Origin: Thermothielavioides terrestris NRRL 8126
Taxonomy: Eukaryota; Ascomycota; Sordariomycetes; Sordariales; Chaetomiaceae
Reading direction: 5' to 3'
NCBI RefSeq assembly: GCF_000226115.1
Contig: NC_016457.1
Coordinates: forward strand, 4,464,001-4,528,000
Length of the DNA: 64,000 bases
Below are positions 49,701-59,415 of this stretch, piece by piece. The translations under genes and the position numbers were made by a program. The first letter of the stretch is position 1, and the number at the start of each line of letters is the position of its first letter. The notes beneath the pieces are model-generated. The model searched no databases and had not been told where the DNA came from. It saw only the letters and a list, made by a program, of their open reading frames with translations.

Positions 49701-50916
49701 AGCATTTGAAGCACTGGGTGGGGTTCAAGGTTGGCTAGTATAGCTCGTAGTCGAATAGCTAGGCCCTCTAAAGCAGGCCTTCTTCGTAGGCCTTTGTAGC
49801 CTTAGATTAGTCGGCTAAGGCAATAAGGATTGTAGCCCTAGTATAGCCCTTAGCCACTAGAAGCCTAAATTTAACCTTGTCAACGCTCTAGAGGCTAATC
49901 TCCTATTAGAAAGTAGCCTTCGAGACCCCCTTTAGGTCTTTGCGGTATACCCCTTTGACTAAGATTACAAAGGTCCTTATAGCCTTTTGAGCCTATAGGC
50001 TAAAGGCCTTTGGGACTTACTTTTCCTAGTTGGCCAAATACTATTCCTTAGTAGCTAGGTCCTTGAAAGTTAGAATAATATCTCTATTAGGGAGCTTCTA
50101 GGCCACTATACCTCTATTAGGCCTTTCCGAGGCTTGGTTAACGGCTTGGATCACCTAGGCTAGGGTCCTTTTAGCTAGTTCGGCTAGTATACTAGCCCTA
50201 CATATTATAAGCTCTTTGGTAGCCCTAGGTAGGACTACCTTTTAAAGGGCAATAGAGTCCCCTAGAGAGGCTCCCGTAGCTATATTAGTATAGGTTCAGG
50301 CTTGCGGCTTCCGTTAGCTAGTTTCTACAATAGCCTTTTTAACCTCCTTAGCTATAAGCTTCTATAGGCCTTATTTAGGTAGGTTCGTAGGCCTTAAAGC
50401 AGGGCCTTCGGCTTAACCACTAGCCTAGTAGGCCTCCTTTAGCTTGCTTATAATACTCTGGGCTTAGGCCTTTGCTCTAGCTAGCACTAGGGCTAGTAGG
50501 CTACTCTAGAGGCCTTAAATTTCCTTCTAGGCCTAGTAGGCCTTTGGCTAGGCCTATATAGTTGGGGGGGAGCTGGCTTAGGCTAGCCTTCCTTCTTTAG
50601 GCGTTGCGGAGGCAGGGTTGTTGGCGCCTATCGCTTAGCGGCTATAGTCGGCGTTGCTAGCCGTTAACAGGTGTTGGGGCCTGGACTAGCCTAGTAGGGC
50701 GGGTAGGTCACGTGAGGGCGAAAAGTCTGACTGCTAGTCGGCCATTGCTAGATTGCCCTATTTTCTACCACCTCCTATACTTGTGCAATGGGCTACGCGC
50801 AGTGGTGGTCGGTATAGCTGAATAGGGCTTGGCGTGAGCTTTTGAACGGTGGTGGTTTTAAAGGGTTTGTTAGCGTTGTAGCAAAGATGCAAGCAAGTAG
50901 AAAGAAGAGAAAAGTT
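46701..50916 (-). mobile_element. LINE copy D, 5' part (ORF1 and most of ORF2)
   Basis: Continuation of copy D reading leftward from its 5' end near 50916. ORF1 lies at about 50700-49360, with a CCHC knuckle region near 49720-49650. The tRNA-like cassette is at 49337-49240. The ORF2 endonuclease lies at about 49170-48400 and RT at about 48000-46900; the FADD box reads FANN near 47065. With 34953-36109 the copy is about 5.3 kb, so it was full length before E2 arrived. Every domain is closed by RIP-type stops. Confidence 0.87.
49240..49337 (-). ncRNA. tRNA-like cassette in LINE copy D
   Basis: 98 nt, the least damaged of three copies: GACCTAG at the 5' end pairs with CTAGGGC at the 3' end except at one position. 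The A-box region is CGGTATAGCGG and the B box AGTTCGATTCC. It lies just upstream of the ORF2 endonuclease coding region. Confidence 0.55.
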
Positions 50917-50984
50917 CCTAGTAGGAGAACTTAGAAGGGCTTATAAAGCCTAAAAAGCCTATAGCCTTCTATAGTGGCAGTGCG

Positions 50985-51340
50985 GCACGGGCTAGATAAA
51001 GACTAATATAGGCTTGCGTTGTATTGAATAGCTTTGTATTCCACTATTGAGCAGGCATCTCCTCTCCCGCTTATATACCCACCGGCCTAGGTACAGTGAT
51101 CTGCACGAGCTAGCAGGCTGTGGGGCGGATTTCCCATACCCGCAAAACTCATTTGGCTGGGTTTTCCAAAAAATCGGCTCGCGAGCTAGCGAACTGGCTC
51201 CAACCAATCACCGGTCCCACTGCCTCTATAGCCCCACCTACTTCAACCTTCAATTTGAAGGCTTTACCAACCCTAACCCTAAATGGTATATATATAGATA
51301 TATAGTCCTTTGACTAAGGTATTGATATATATAAGCTAGT
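50985..51340. other. Clean, unrecognised island
   Basis: About 350 bp with ordinary CA, CAG and TGG usage in the middle of RIP-altered DNA. It ends in an AT-rich patch (TATATATAGATATATAG near 51287-51303). Several short overlapping ORFs exist on both strands, but none has a convincing protein pattern. It may be a fragment of a single-copy or recently arrived sequence. Confidence 0.5.
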
Positions 51341-51403
51341 CCCATTTTGGTAAAGGTTTAGGTAAGATGTGGCTATTCAAATATAGTAGATATAAGGTAG
51401 GTG

Positions 51404-51535
51404 GGAGGTGCAGGGTAGGTTGCGTGGGAGAGGTGCAGTATAGGTCGGTTGGGAGACAGTGCAGGGTAGGTCCCTTGGGAGACAACCACCACTGCGCCGG
51501 AGGTGCAGGGTAGGTGGCTCGGGGCAACCACCTTA
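51404..51535 (+). repeat. GC-rich minisatellite
   Basis: Four irregular copies of a unit built on GAGGTGCAGGGTAGGT, followed by a variable GTGGGA/TTGGGAGA segment, at a period of about 25-30 bp, with a CAACCACCACTGCGCCG insertion before the last copy. The same core recurs at 55068-55085. It is not RIP-altered. Confidence 0.65.
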
Positions 51536-51599
51536 CTACAACTACTACTATAGCAGTTCTCTAACTCTATTTAAATAGCCTACTGCTATAGTAGGTTCA

Positions 51600-51945
51600 A
51601 CATTAGCTAATTAGGTAAGCTATATAGGCCTATTCTCTCCGCTCCCCCCCCTTGTAGCAATGCTAGGTGCACTAGGATAGCTCATTGCCATCGGCCTTTG
51701 TTGAACTATACTAACTCGCTCTTTTCAGCTATAAAGGCTGTGCCTCAGGTTTTAGCTCACTGTAGGCACGTATCCTAGGCCTTTTTCAGCTGCTAGGCGT
51801 TGGCTTCTAGGGTTCTATCGAAGGCTAGTAGGTTAGTATTATTGGCAAACCCTACTAGGCTCAGATGCAGATACTTCTCTTTTAGTGCTCTATATAGAGT
51901 GCTAATATAGAGTAAGAATAGACTTGAGATAGAGGGGAGCCTTAA
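51600..51945 (-). mobile_element. LINE fragment H
   Basis: RT-domain piece of the LINE family, - strand, with the FADD box as FANN near 51840. A solo LTR interrupts it at 51946, and a short, diverged remainder resumes at 52227-52278. It keeps more CA/TG words than copies A and D, so it is either a younger or a less mutated piece. Confidence 0.75.
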
Positions 51946-52226
51946 TTTTACACGCAATTGTGGAACACCTGTAGCCACCTGTAGCCAACTGTGCAATGTG
52001 GGCCCACCAGGCCCATTGGGCTCTACAACAGCACTGGGCCCCGCAAAGGGGAAAGGCTACCTTACGCACAGGCCACTACACTCCTGTATTTAGGAGGGCA
52101 CTTGCTCGCATCTTACACTCTTGCAAAAATAGAAAATCTAGCACTTCCTCCAAAGCTCCTACTTGGTTTAAGTGCTCCGCTGCTTTGGCTGACGAGGCTA
52201 GGCAGCACCCACTTATTTGTATAACA
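51946..52226 (-). repeat. Solo LTR, little mutated
   Basis: 281 bp flanked by CTTAA on both sides (51941-51945 and 52227-52231), consistent with a 5-bp target duplication. Read on the - strand it starts TGTTATACAA and ends CACAATTGCGTGTAAAA. Both ends resemble the E1/E2 LTR ends (TGTTATACG and CACAGTTGCGTGTGACA), so it is probably the LTR of a related Gypsy subfamily left after LTR-LTR recombination. Its CAG, TGG and GCCC words are intact, so it arrived late or escaped RIP through short length. The small ORFs inside it are not genes. Confidence 0.75.
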
Positions 52227-52278
52227 CTTAAGAAACCCTTGCCAATACTAGGATAAGCTCTATAGCTTTCCCGTCGAT

Positions 52279-52416
52279 TTCTTCATTTATTAGCAGGCAT
52301 ATATATATAGTAATTTTTTAGTTAGATTTTTTTAGCTATATTTTCATTCTCTAATTTTGTTAATGAACTTATCTACTCTTCGTTCCTTTCTAATCTTCAT
52401 TTTTAGTCTTAAAGGG
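52279..52416. other. AT-rich spacer
   Basis: About 140 bp of AT-rich sequence with poly-T runs between the LINE H remainder and the MULE-end repeat. I see no feature in it. Confidence 0.4.
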
Positions 52417-52886
52417 GTCGTCGTTAAAGAGGTTTCGCCAAGACTAATTTTCAGCCCCTATCAACGCCACCCCCTACTACAACTCGAAGTACTATAGTAG
52501 TACTAGCAGGGGGTCTTTGTATATATTCTAAGGTGTAGCGCGCTTAAAGGTGGGTAATAGCGCGCTTACGCTGTGGGCTAGCTGTGAGCTATCGCCGTGT
52601 CTACGCTATGTTAGTTAAGTCTACGTAGTAGGTGATATAACCTACTTTAGAGCTACTACTATCTTGCTATATGAGAATAGGTTATATATAGAGGCTATAG
52701 CTAGGCTAGGGAAGTATAAGACTGTATTTGATCTAGGCAAAGCTTAGCTAGCTGCTAGGTAGCAGTAGAAATGCATTAAAATAAAAGAATTGAACTTAAG
52801 TATCTGCTTTACCCTTATCTTTACCCTTATCCTTACTACTCTTCCCGCCCTAAATTTCCCTATACTATACTAATTAGCTACTAGCT
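52417..52886 (+). repeat. Copy 1 of a 470-bp repeat (MULE-type element end)
   Basis: Direct repeat of 59416-59886, starting GGGGTCGTC and ending TAGCTACTAGCT. It includes a GC-rich early part (CTCGAAGTACTATAG) and GTGTAGCGCGCTTAAAGGTGGGTA. In copy 2 the repeat continues into the accessory ORF of the MULE region; here it is cut where LINE copy E starts (about 52890). Confidence 0.78.
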
Positions 52887-53180
52887 AAAACTTAACTCTT
52901 CTCTTCTTTCTGCTTGCTTGCATCCTAGCCGCAACGCCCACAAACCCTTCAAAGCCACCACCGTTCGAAAGCTCTCGCTGAGCCCTATCCAGCCATACTG
53001 ACCACTACTGCGCGTAGCCCGTTGCGCGAGTGTGGGAGGTGGTGGAAAGACAGGGCAATCTGGTAATGGCCGACCGGCGGTCAGACTTTTCGCCCTCACG
53101 TAACCCACCTGCCCCACCGGGCTAGCCCAGGCCCCCAACACCTGCCGACGGCTAGCAATGTCGTCTACATCCGCCAAGCG

Positions 53181-54420
53181 ATGGGCACCAACAACCCTAC
53201 TCCCGCAACGCCCAAGGAAGGAAGGCCGGCCTAGGCCGGCCCCTCCCCAATTACGCAAGCCTAGCCAAAAACCCACTAGGCCTAGAGGGAAGTTCAAAGC
53301 CTCTAGAGTAGCCTACTAGCCCTAGTACTGGCCGAAACAAAGGCCTAGGCCTGGGATATTATAAGTAAGCTAAAGGAGGCCTACCGAGCTAGTGGTCAAG
53401 CTGAAGGTCCTGCCTTAGGGCCTATGAACCTGCCTAAACAAGGCCTACGGAAGCTTATAGCCGAAGAGGTCAAAAGGGCCATTGTAGAAACCAACTAACG
53501 GAAGCTACAGACCCGAACCTAGGCTGATATAGCCGTGGGAGCCCCTCTAGGGGACTCTATTGCCCTCTAGAAGGTAGTCCTACCCAGGGCTGCTAGAGAG
53601 CTTACGATACATAAGGCTAGTATACCGGCCAAACTAGCTATAAGGACCCTAGCTTAGGTGATCCAAGCCGTTAACCAAGCCTCGGAAAGGCCTAATAGGG
53701 CTATAGCAGCCTAGAAGCTCCCTAGTAGAGATATTATCCTAACCTTTAAGGACTTAGCTACTAAGGAATAGTATCCGGCTAACCGAGAAAAGTAGGTTCT
53801 AAAGGCTTTCGGCCTATAGGCTTAAGAGGCTACAAAGACCTTTATAATCCTAGTTAAAGGGGTATACCGAAGGGACTTAGAAGAGGTCTTAGAGGCTACT
53901 TTCCAATAAGAAATTAGCCTCTAAAGCGTTAACAAGGTTAAATTTAGGCTTCTAGTGGCCAAGGGCTACACTAGGGCTACAATCCTTATTGCCTTAGCCG
54001 ACTAAACCGAGGCTATAAAGGTCTACGAAGAAGGCTTGCTTTAGAGGGCCTAGCTATTCGACTACGAACCCTACTAGTCAACCTTGAACCCTACCTAGTG
54101 TTTTAAATGTTGGAAATAGGGGTATATCCAACGCTATTACTGTAAAGAAGCCTTATACCCCAACTATAGAACTAAGGCCTATAGCTAAGAAGGTAGGTAA
54201 GCTAAGATAGACTGCCCTACTCGTAAAGGCCTTTGGCTGCCCTATTGCCTAGCCTATAGGGGAAAGCATTTAGCCTAGGATAAGAGCTACCTAGCCTAGG
54301 CCTAGGTTAAGGCTAAGGCCCAAGAGGCCTACGCCTACCGACTATAGACTTTCGCCTAGGCCCCTGCCACTAGGCCTAGTCACTAGTCTTAAGATAATAG
54401 TCAAATCTTTGCCCTTAACT
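53181..54420 (+). pseudogene. LINE ORF1 (gag-like, CCHC knuckle), copy E
   Basis: Start at ATG 53181 (MGTNNPTPATPKEGRP). An alternative ATG in another frame at 53156-53158 looks less likely, because the 53181 frame leads into the conserved body. Readable blocks are KLKEAYRASGQAEGPALGP, EEVKRAIVETN, KLPSRDIILTFKDLATKE and VNKVKFRLLVAKGYTRATIL. The C-terminal knuckle CFKCWK.GYIQRYYCKEALY (54097-54160) shows the expected His as Tyr. It would package LINE RNA. Inactivated by TAG stops at Gln/Trp codons. Confidence 0.75.
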
Positions 54421-54474
54421 AAGTTAAGCCTAATAGCTCTAGCTTAGCCTAGCCATTAAAACGGCTCTATAGTA

Positions 54475-54572
54475 GGCCTAGTGGTATAGCAGTTGCAACT
54501 TAGAATATAGCTTAGGACCTAATATAGCGTTGGCTCAACTACAACTTCGCGAGTTCGATTCCTACCTAAGGC
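54475..54572 (+). ncRNA. tRNA-like cassette in LINE copy E
   Basis: 98 nt between ORF1 and ORF2. The 5' GGCCTAG can pair with the 3' CTAAGGC (ancestral CTAGGGC) like an acceptor stem. At +8 to +18 lies TGGTATAGCAG (ancestral TGGTATAGCGG), close to the tRNA A box TGGCNNAGTGG. AGTTCGATTCC near the 3' end is one base off the B box GGTTCGANTCC. The length would suit a class II or intron-bearing tRNA. T-stem pairing is poor, so it is tRNA-derived and not a functional tRNA. Confidence 0.55.
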
Positions 54573-54999
54573 TTCGCTTTTCAAGCTAGCCAACCTAGCT
54601 AGCTAGAGGCCTAGAGCCTAACCTAACCAACCACTTTAGATTATCCAATAGCGCTATAACAATACAGATCCTATCGTAGAACACCTAGGGTAGCAAAGAG
54701 GCGATCAAGACCCTACTCAAGGAGTCCAATTTCGATATTCTAGCTGTCTAAGAACCGTAGACTAACCCGTTTACCAAGTCGACCTACTGCCCTCGAAGCT
54801 CCCGATACTACTTGGTCTATAAGCCTAAGGCTCAGGCAGCCCTATACATTACTAAGCGCTATAGGGTTAGCCAATAAGACTATAGTACAAAAGATCTCTA
54901 GTGCTAGGTCTAGTTAGAACAAGGCCTTAAGGTCTAGTCGGTTTATAACCCTCTAGACTCGAAGGAGGTGCTAAGCAAGCTCCTATAGCTATTTGTGTC

Positions 55000-55420
55000 A
55001 GAGAGACAGATTGTTATTGTGCCAGAGGAGAGGGCCAGCACTGGAGGGCAGGTTCGAAGGTATGCACCGGAGGTGCAGGGTAGGTTGATCGGGAGGTATT
55101 GGAAGGTTCGGAGCAGGGAGGCTAATCGCAAAGATATGAGGTCTTCGGACCCCAGTACTGGTGTGCTTTGTCACAGAGATGGCGTAGCGTAGGTGGTGAC
55201 TACGGCACATGCAAAATAGATCAAAGAAGCAGAGGCTACGAGTTTAACTCGCAAAAAGATCTATTCTCAACAAGTTCTATCTCGTAAAGCTAAGAGGCAT
55301 TGCATTACTATATAGACGAAGAGCTGTAGTATATATCTTCGGCTTTGTTCGGCTTACTTAAATGCTCCGACGTAGTTGCAAACGCTTAGAGCTAGATTCG
55401 AGTATCCTATTAGGATTGAA
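55000..55420. other. Clean island with minisatellite core, then unrecognised sequence
   Basis: 55000-55200 is free of RIP. It holds GGAGGTGCAGGGTAGGT (55068-55085) and a related upstream unit (CTGGAGGGCAGGTTCG at 55041), linking it to the minisatellite at 51404-51535. Overlapping ORFs on both strands have no recognisable protein pattern. 55200-55420 is moderately altered, with no feature seen. Confidence 0.5.
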
Positions 55421-55788
55421 TTAGCTATATTTGGTTAAGTTATAAGAGTATAACGTTTAGATCCAGAGTCTGACATTTAGATCTAGAGTATAACGTTTAG
55501 ATATAAACGTTTGGATCTAATGACGTTCGGATCTAACGGCTTGACTCAGATCTAACGGCTTTAACTCGGATCTCCAGATTTGCTCTTAGCCGCTGTCAAA
55601 CGTTAAGGTCGACAGCCTTTGACAGTTGTTATCAGTTATCAACAGCTGTTGCTAGCTATCTACGACTGCTAAAGTATAAGTTATAGTACTGCAGTAGTTA
55701 TATTGTTAAAGAACCTTTAGAAAGGGGGTTTATTATAGGGAAATGCTTAGTATTAGTTATTTATATTGTAATATATTAACAGTATCGT
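55420..55788 (-). repeat. Copia-like terminal repeat, copy 1 (partial)
   Basis: Matches 56730-57192. On the - strand it begins TGTTAATATATTACAATATA, which resembles Ty1/Copia LTR starts, and includes CTATAATAAACCCCC. The distal part is shorter than in copy 2. It abuts LINE fragment F at 55789. Confidence 0.5.
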
Positions 55789-56727
55789 CGGCAAACCCCA
55801 CTAGGCCTAGATGCGGGTGCCTCTCTTTTAGCACCCTATACAGGGTACTAATATAGAGCAGGAATAGCACTGGGGATATAGGGGAGCCTTAGGGGACCCC
55901 TGCTACCACTGGGATAGGCTCTGTAGCCTTCCTATCGAAATAGAGGATAGCCGATCGGCCGGTTAGCCAAGCCTTAGTCTATAAGACTAGCCACCTTGGG
56001 TAGCCGAGGTCTCGAAGGGTGGCTAGGAGCCTAGAATGGTTGACCGTATCGAAGGCTCCAGAGATATTAAGCTATAGGAGCGAAGCCGCCGCCCGTTGCC
56101 TCCAAGCCTCTTGGACCTAGGCCACCACTAGCCGTATCGCCAGCTCTGTAGACCTGTGGGCTCTGTTGCCCATTTATTCTTCAGGGAGCAGGCCGTTGGC
56201 TTCGGCAGCCTCTGCAACCCTCTTCGCTACTACTGCCTCTATAACCTTGCCAATAGTGGGCAATAGAGCGATAGGCCTATAGCTAGCGAGGGTCTGGTAG
56301 GCTGCTAGAGGCTTACTAGGCTTCTACAGTACTACCGTTTTAGCTACTTTGAAACGTAGAGGGAACCACCCCACCTATAGGCATCTAGTAGCCAATACGG
56401 CTAGGATCTAGGCCAGTGGTTGGCCATAGGCCTTAAGTAGGCTAGTAGGTAGGAGGTCTTCTCCTAGGGCCTTCCACGGGGCAGTACCCTACAGGGCTCG
56501 GCTAATGTCTTTAGGTGTCACCCTCTGTTCGACAGCAAACTGGCTAGGCCAGTCCTAAGTAAGGCTGGGGTCTTGGATATTAGAGAGGTCGATAAGTAGG
56601 TTCAGGAAAAACCGGTCTGCAAGGGCTTGGGCCTTGGCCTCGAAGGTTGTTAGGCTAGGGGCCCCCTGGGCCGCTTGGAGGGCTAGGAGCTTAGGGGGGT
56701 CGACAGGGGCATAGCTCTTGAGCCGGG
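55789..56727 (-). mobile_element. LINE fragment F
   Basis: RT-domain fragment, - strand, equivalent to copy D about 47050-48000. It is the least mutated RT piece: the FADD box is intact (F-A-D-D, about 55805-55794) and CAG, TGG and CGG words persist. Both ends are internal LINE positions joined to copies of the Copia-like repeat, so recombination between repeats probably cut it out of a longer copy. Confidence 0.8.
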
Positions 56728-56729
56728 CT

Positions 56730-57192
56730 ACACTCGGCTAAGTTATTAAAGTATAACGTATAAAATCGTACTAAACGTTCTAATGGAGCTATACTCAGCT
56801 AAGTTATCAAAGTATAACGTATAGAACTGCATTGAACGTTCTAACGGAGCTGCATTAGCCGTATTTAGCTAAGTTATCAAAGTATAACGTTCAATATCTG
56901 TATACTTGGATCTAAACAGCTCCGATTCGACGGTTTGGATTAGATATATCAGTTCCAACAGCTTAGATCCAATGACTTAGATCCACTTATCTAAATTCTA
57001 TCTTAGCCATTGTCAACCGTCAAGGTCAACAGCCGTTGGCAGTTGTTATCGAAAGCTAATAGCTGTTACCAACTGTCAATAACTACTAAGATATAAGTTA
57101 TAGTATTGTAGTAGTTATAACGTTATAGAACCTTTTAGAGAGAGCTTTGTTATAGAGAATGCTTAGTATTAGTTATTTATATTGTTATATAT
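56730..57192 (-). repeat. Copia-like terminal repeat, copy 2
   Basis: About 460 bp. Its left end holds three tandem units of about 60-70 bp, each beginning GCTAAGTTATCAAAGTATAACG, which copy 1 has only once. The right end, TTAGTTATTTATATTGT.ATATATTAACA, matches copy 1 closely. It lies between LINE fragments F (-) and G (+), so no target duplication can be assigned. Confidence 0.55.
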
Positions 57193-58126
57193 TAACAATA
57201 TATAGTGTTATTGCCTATAGAGCCCCTACTATCTATACCTCTACCCCCCTTAGGGTTAGCCCTAGAGCATTGCTAGGAGCTTAGCCAAGGCCTAGAACTA
57301 TAACTTCTAAGTAGTTACTAGGGCCTATTGGGCTACGCCTATTTATACTCTCGAAACCGAAGCCTAGGTTCCCCCTCTAGACATATACCTTAATAAAAGC
57401 CTAGCAGACTTCGAGAGATGAATTTGGCAATTGGTCCTCCTAGGAGGCTAAAGGTCTATTGGCATTATAAATAGGGCCTATTTTAAGCTCTATAGGAGGT
57501 TTAGAAAGCCTAGGGGCTAGAAGGGGCCTTAGAGGGTGTAAGGGCTATAAGGGCCTATAACGGTGGAAAGGCAAATACTAGAAGTACTATAGTGGGCTAG
57601 CTATAGGCCTATTAGGTAGGTACTTAGAGAGGCTTAGGAGGAGCAGTGGAAGCAAAGGGTATAAGTGTAGGGTAGGAGGCCTAGGAGGCTAGTCGACTAG
57701 GACCCCCTCGACTACTTCTTTACTAATAAGGCCTTAGCCTAGCACTAAGGCTTTATTAAAGCTTAGAGCTCTCTGCTAACCTAGGCTAGGGTAGGGGCTA
57801 TAAGCCTCTAGGGCTTCCTTTTTAGGGCCTAGGTCCTAGATATTAATACCCCCCTCTGTGCCTATAGAGAAGGTGTAGAAATGGTAGAGCACTTAGTGGT
57901 TTAGTGTAGGCACCCCCCAAAGCCTAGACCTTAGGCACCCTAGGCTCTATAGACCTGCTAGACCTCTACTACGTACTACGTAGTAGAGGAGCCTAGGCCT
58001 ATAGGCTTGCAAGGGGGGTAGTTAACTAGCTTCTATAGTTAGGCTAGCTTCTAGAGTATAGGCTAGCCGTAAGGCTAGATCTTGCTTAGGAGCTGGGCCT
58101 AGGCTAGCCCTAAGCCACTGGGCCTA
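57193..58126 (+). mobile_element. LINE fragment G
   Basis: + strand ORF2 C-terminal part and 3' UTR start, equivalent to copy B 33315-34250 (shared CTATAGGCTTGCAAGGGGGG near 58000). It stops about 70 bp before the family's 3' end, at the edge of the clean gene island. Confidence 0.82.
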
Positions 58127-58335
58127 CTTGGCTACGCCCCTACACCCCCCTTTCGGACTGGAATAGCATTCGAGGGAGAAACGAAGAGTAGATCAAGTCC
58201 ATTGCGGAGACTAAGAACACAGCCAAAGAGAATCCAACCGGAGAATACTATATCTATACGGCCGCCGACAAGCAAGGAAGAACTAAGCGCAAAAAAAGCA
58301 AGAGAGAAAACAAAACGTAAGTGAAACAAGACCGA

Positions 58336-58931
58336 TCAAGCGACCCGCTGGACAACTACACCAATGGCCAACTTCAAGCGCGTCCTCCTATCCGCAATCG
58401 AACCGGCCGTCGACTTGCCCAACTCTCTGAGTACCTGATCCACGTCTCGGCCTGGTCATCCATCCACGGTCAGTCCACCTGTCAACAAACGGGTAGGAAG
58501 ATGAAAACAGGCTCTCGTACTGAGCATCGTAGCAATTGCCGAGACAGTAGCCGGGAAGCTGGGGATTTCATTGCCTGTGACGACGGACCGCAAAGGCTCC
58601 AACGGATCGTTATCCCGAGTGACTGTCGCGTTGATCGTCCGCGCCAACGAGTTGTTCTCCCTGTCCGCTGCGGATCAGTACCACGATCGTGTGCACCCAA
58701 GCGGAGAACTCACACGGCACCTATCTGATTGCTTATGCGATGGAGCTCCTGCCGTACCTCACCCATTTCCTGCCGCAAAGCAACAACGCCGGCACGAACC
58801 TCCTGCAAAAGCTCGAGGAGACGCGCGCCATGGTCCACGGCCGGCAGATGAGCGCATCGGCGGAACTCAGTTCCCAGTTCGACAAAATGGCGCTCGACGG
58901 CTGCAAAATCGGGCTGCTGCGGCAACGCCAT
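58336..58931 (-). CDS. Three-exon fungal gene, 157 aa, function unknown
   Basis: ATG at 58931-58929. Exon 1 is 58931-58714. Intron 1 is 58713-58661 (53 nt, GTGAGT donor, CTGAT branch-like motif, CAG acceptor). Exon 2 is 58660-58521. Intron 2 is 58520-58452 (69 nt, GTACGA donor, CTGAC branch motif, CCAG acceptor). Exon 3 is 58451-58336, ending in TGA. Splicing gives one frame of 157 residues. The N-terminus MALPQQPDFAAVERHF leads into an amphipathic helix or coiled coil (residues about 35-68: LLELLQEVRAGVVALRQEM). It is followed by NNSLARTINATV, DPLEPLRSVVTGNEIPSFP and a C-terminal LSRDVDQVLRELG with RRTRLKLAIG. I recall similar small uncharacterised fungal proteins, but name no family. There are no RIP-type stops. 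It is apparently intact and flanked on both sides by dead repeats. Confidence 0.75.
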
Positions 58932-59415
58932 GGTGACAAGGTCCAAAAGACTCCTCCGTCGTCCGGCAAGAAAGAAGAGAGGAAGAGTCGCGAAGGAAAA
59001 AATGCACCTGCGAACCTTCACGAAAGACGGCAACCCCACCTTTAGGCACACGCAATCACGTGGTTGGCACCAGCGCCCAAACAGTCGCGCTGTTGTCCCG
59101 ACAATCCCCTCCGGCGGAAATGAGCCGCTCGCCCGCTCGCTTGTGTTGGCACAGCTACAACTACGACAATCCGCCTCGTTCCACTCCGGCTGCACTTCGT
59201 GATGCACTCTGGTGCCATGCTCCCGCAAATCCACTTGCTCCCTCGTGATGTCGACTCCGTCTGCACAGACTCCCGTACGGTGATACGCTCCTCCCTCCGG
59301 TCCGGTGCTGTGCGGGCTGCGTCCCTTGCCCTCGCAAGCCCTCCCTCGTCCCTCGGTCATCTTACCATCCCTGCGCCTTCGGCTCCGGACAAACCCATGA
59401 CCGCTGCAGGGCAAA
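58932..59415 (-). promoter_or_regulatory. Upstream region of the 157-aa gene
   Basis: This GC-rich, RIP-free DNA lies upstream of the gene's ATG. The frame is open far upstream of it, but that part is Arg/Ser/Gly-rich with no protein pattern, and the ATG at 58931 in context CACCATGG is a good fungal start. It is probably 5' UTR and promoter. It ends where the MULE-end repeat begins (59416). Confidence 0.45.

Larger units (their letters stand above)
52890..54998 (+). mobile_element. LINE copy E: 5' end, ORF1 and start of ORF2
   Basis: + strand LINE 5' part, the best-preserved 5' end in the window; about the first 350 bp are nearly free of RIP. It holds the 5' UTR, ORF1 (53181-54420), the tRNA-like cassette (54475-54572) and the ORF2 endonuclease start (about 54650-54998), where NFDILAV, a decayed Q-E-P and KSTYCPR are legible, as expected for an AP-type endonuclease. 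It then breaks off into unrelated clean sequence at about 54999, so the rest of ORF2 is missing. Confidence 0.85.

Noticed and set aside
51271..51284. Telomere-like AACCCTAACCCTAAA
   Set aside because: Only two units in an otherwise unrelated stretch; too short to claim an interstitial telomere.
51991..52256. Overlapping + strand ORFs of 77 and 86 codons
   Set aside because: Both lie inside the solo LTR and cross its boundary into LINE sequence, so they cannot be genes.
52881..53297. Open frame of 138 codons on the - strand
   Set aside because: It is antisense to the LINE 5' UTR and ORF1 start of copy E, and its equivalents in copies A and D are not kept open.
58932..59414. Upstream extension of the spliced gene's first frame (to 234 codons unspliced)
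   Set aside because: The part before the ATG at 58931 is Arg/Gly/Ser-rich with no protein pattern, and the downstream protein starts naturally at that ATG. The frame is simply open because the DNA is GC-rich.
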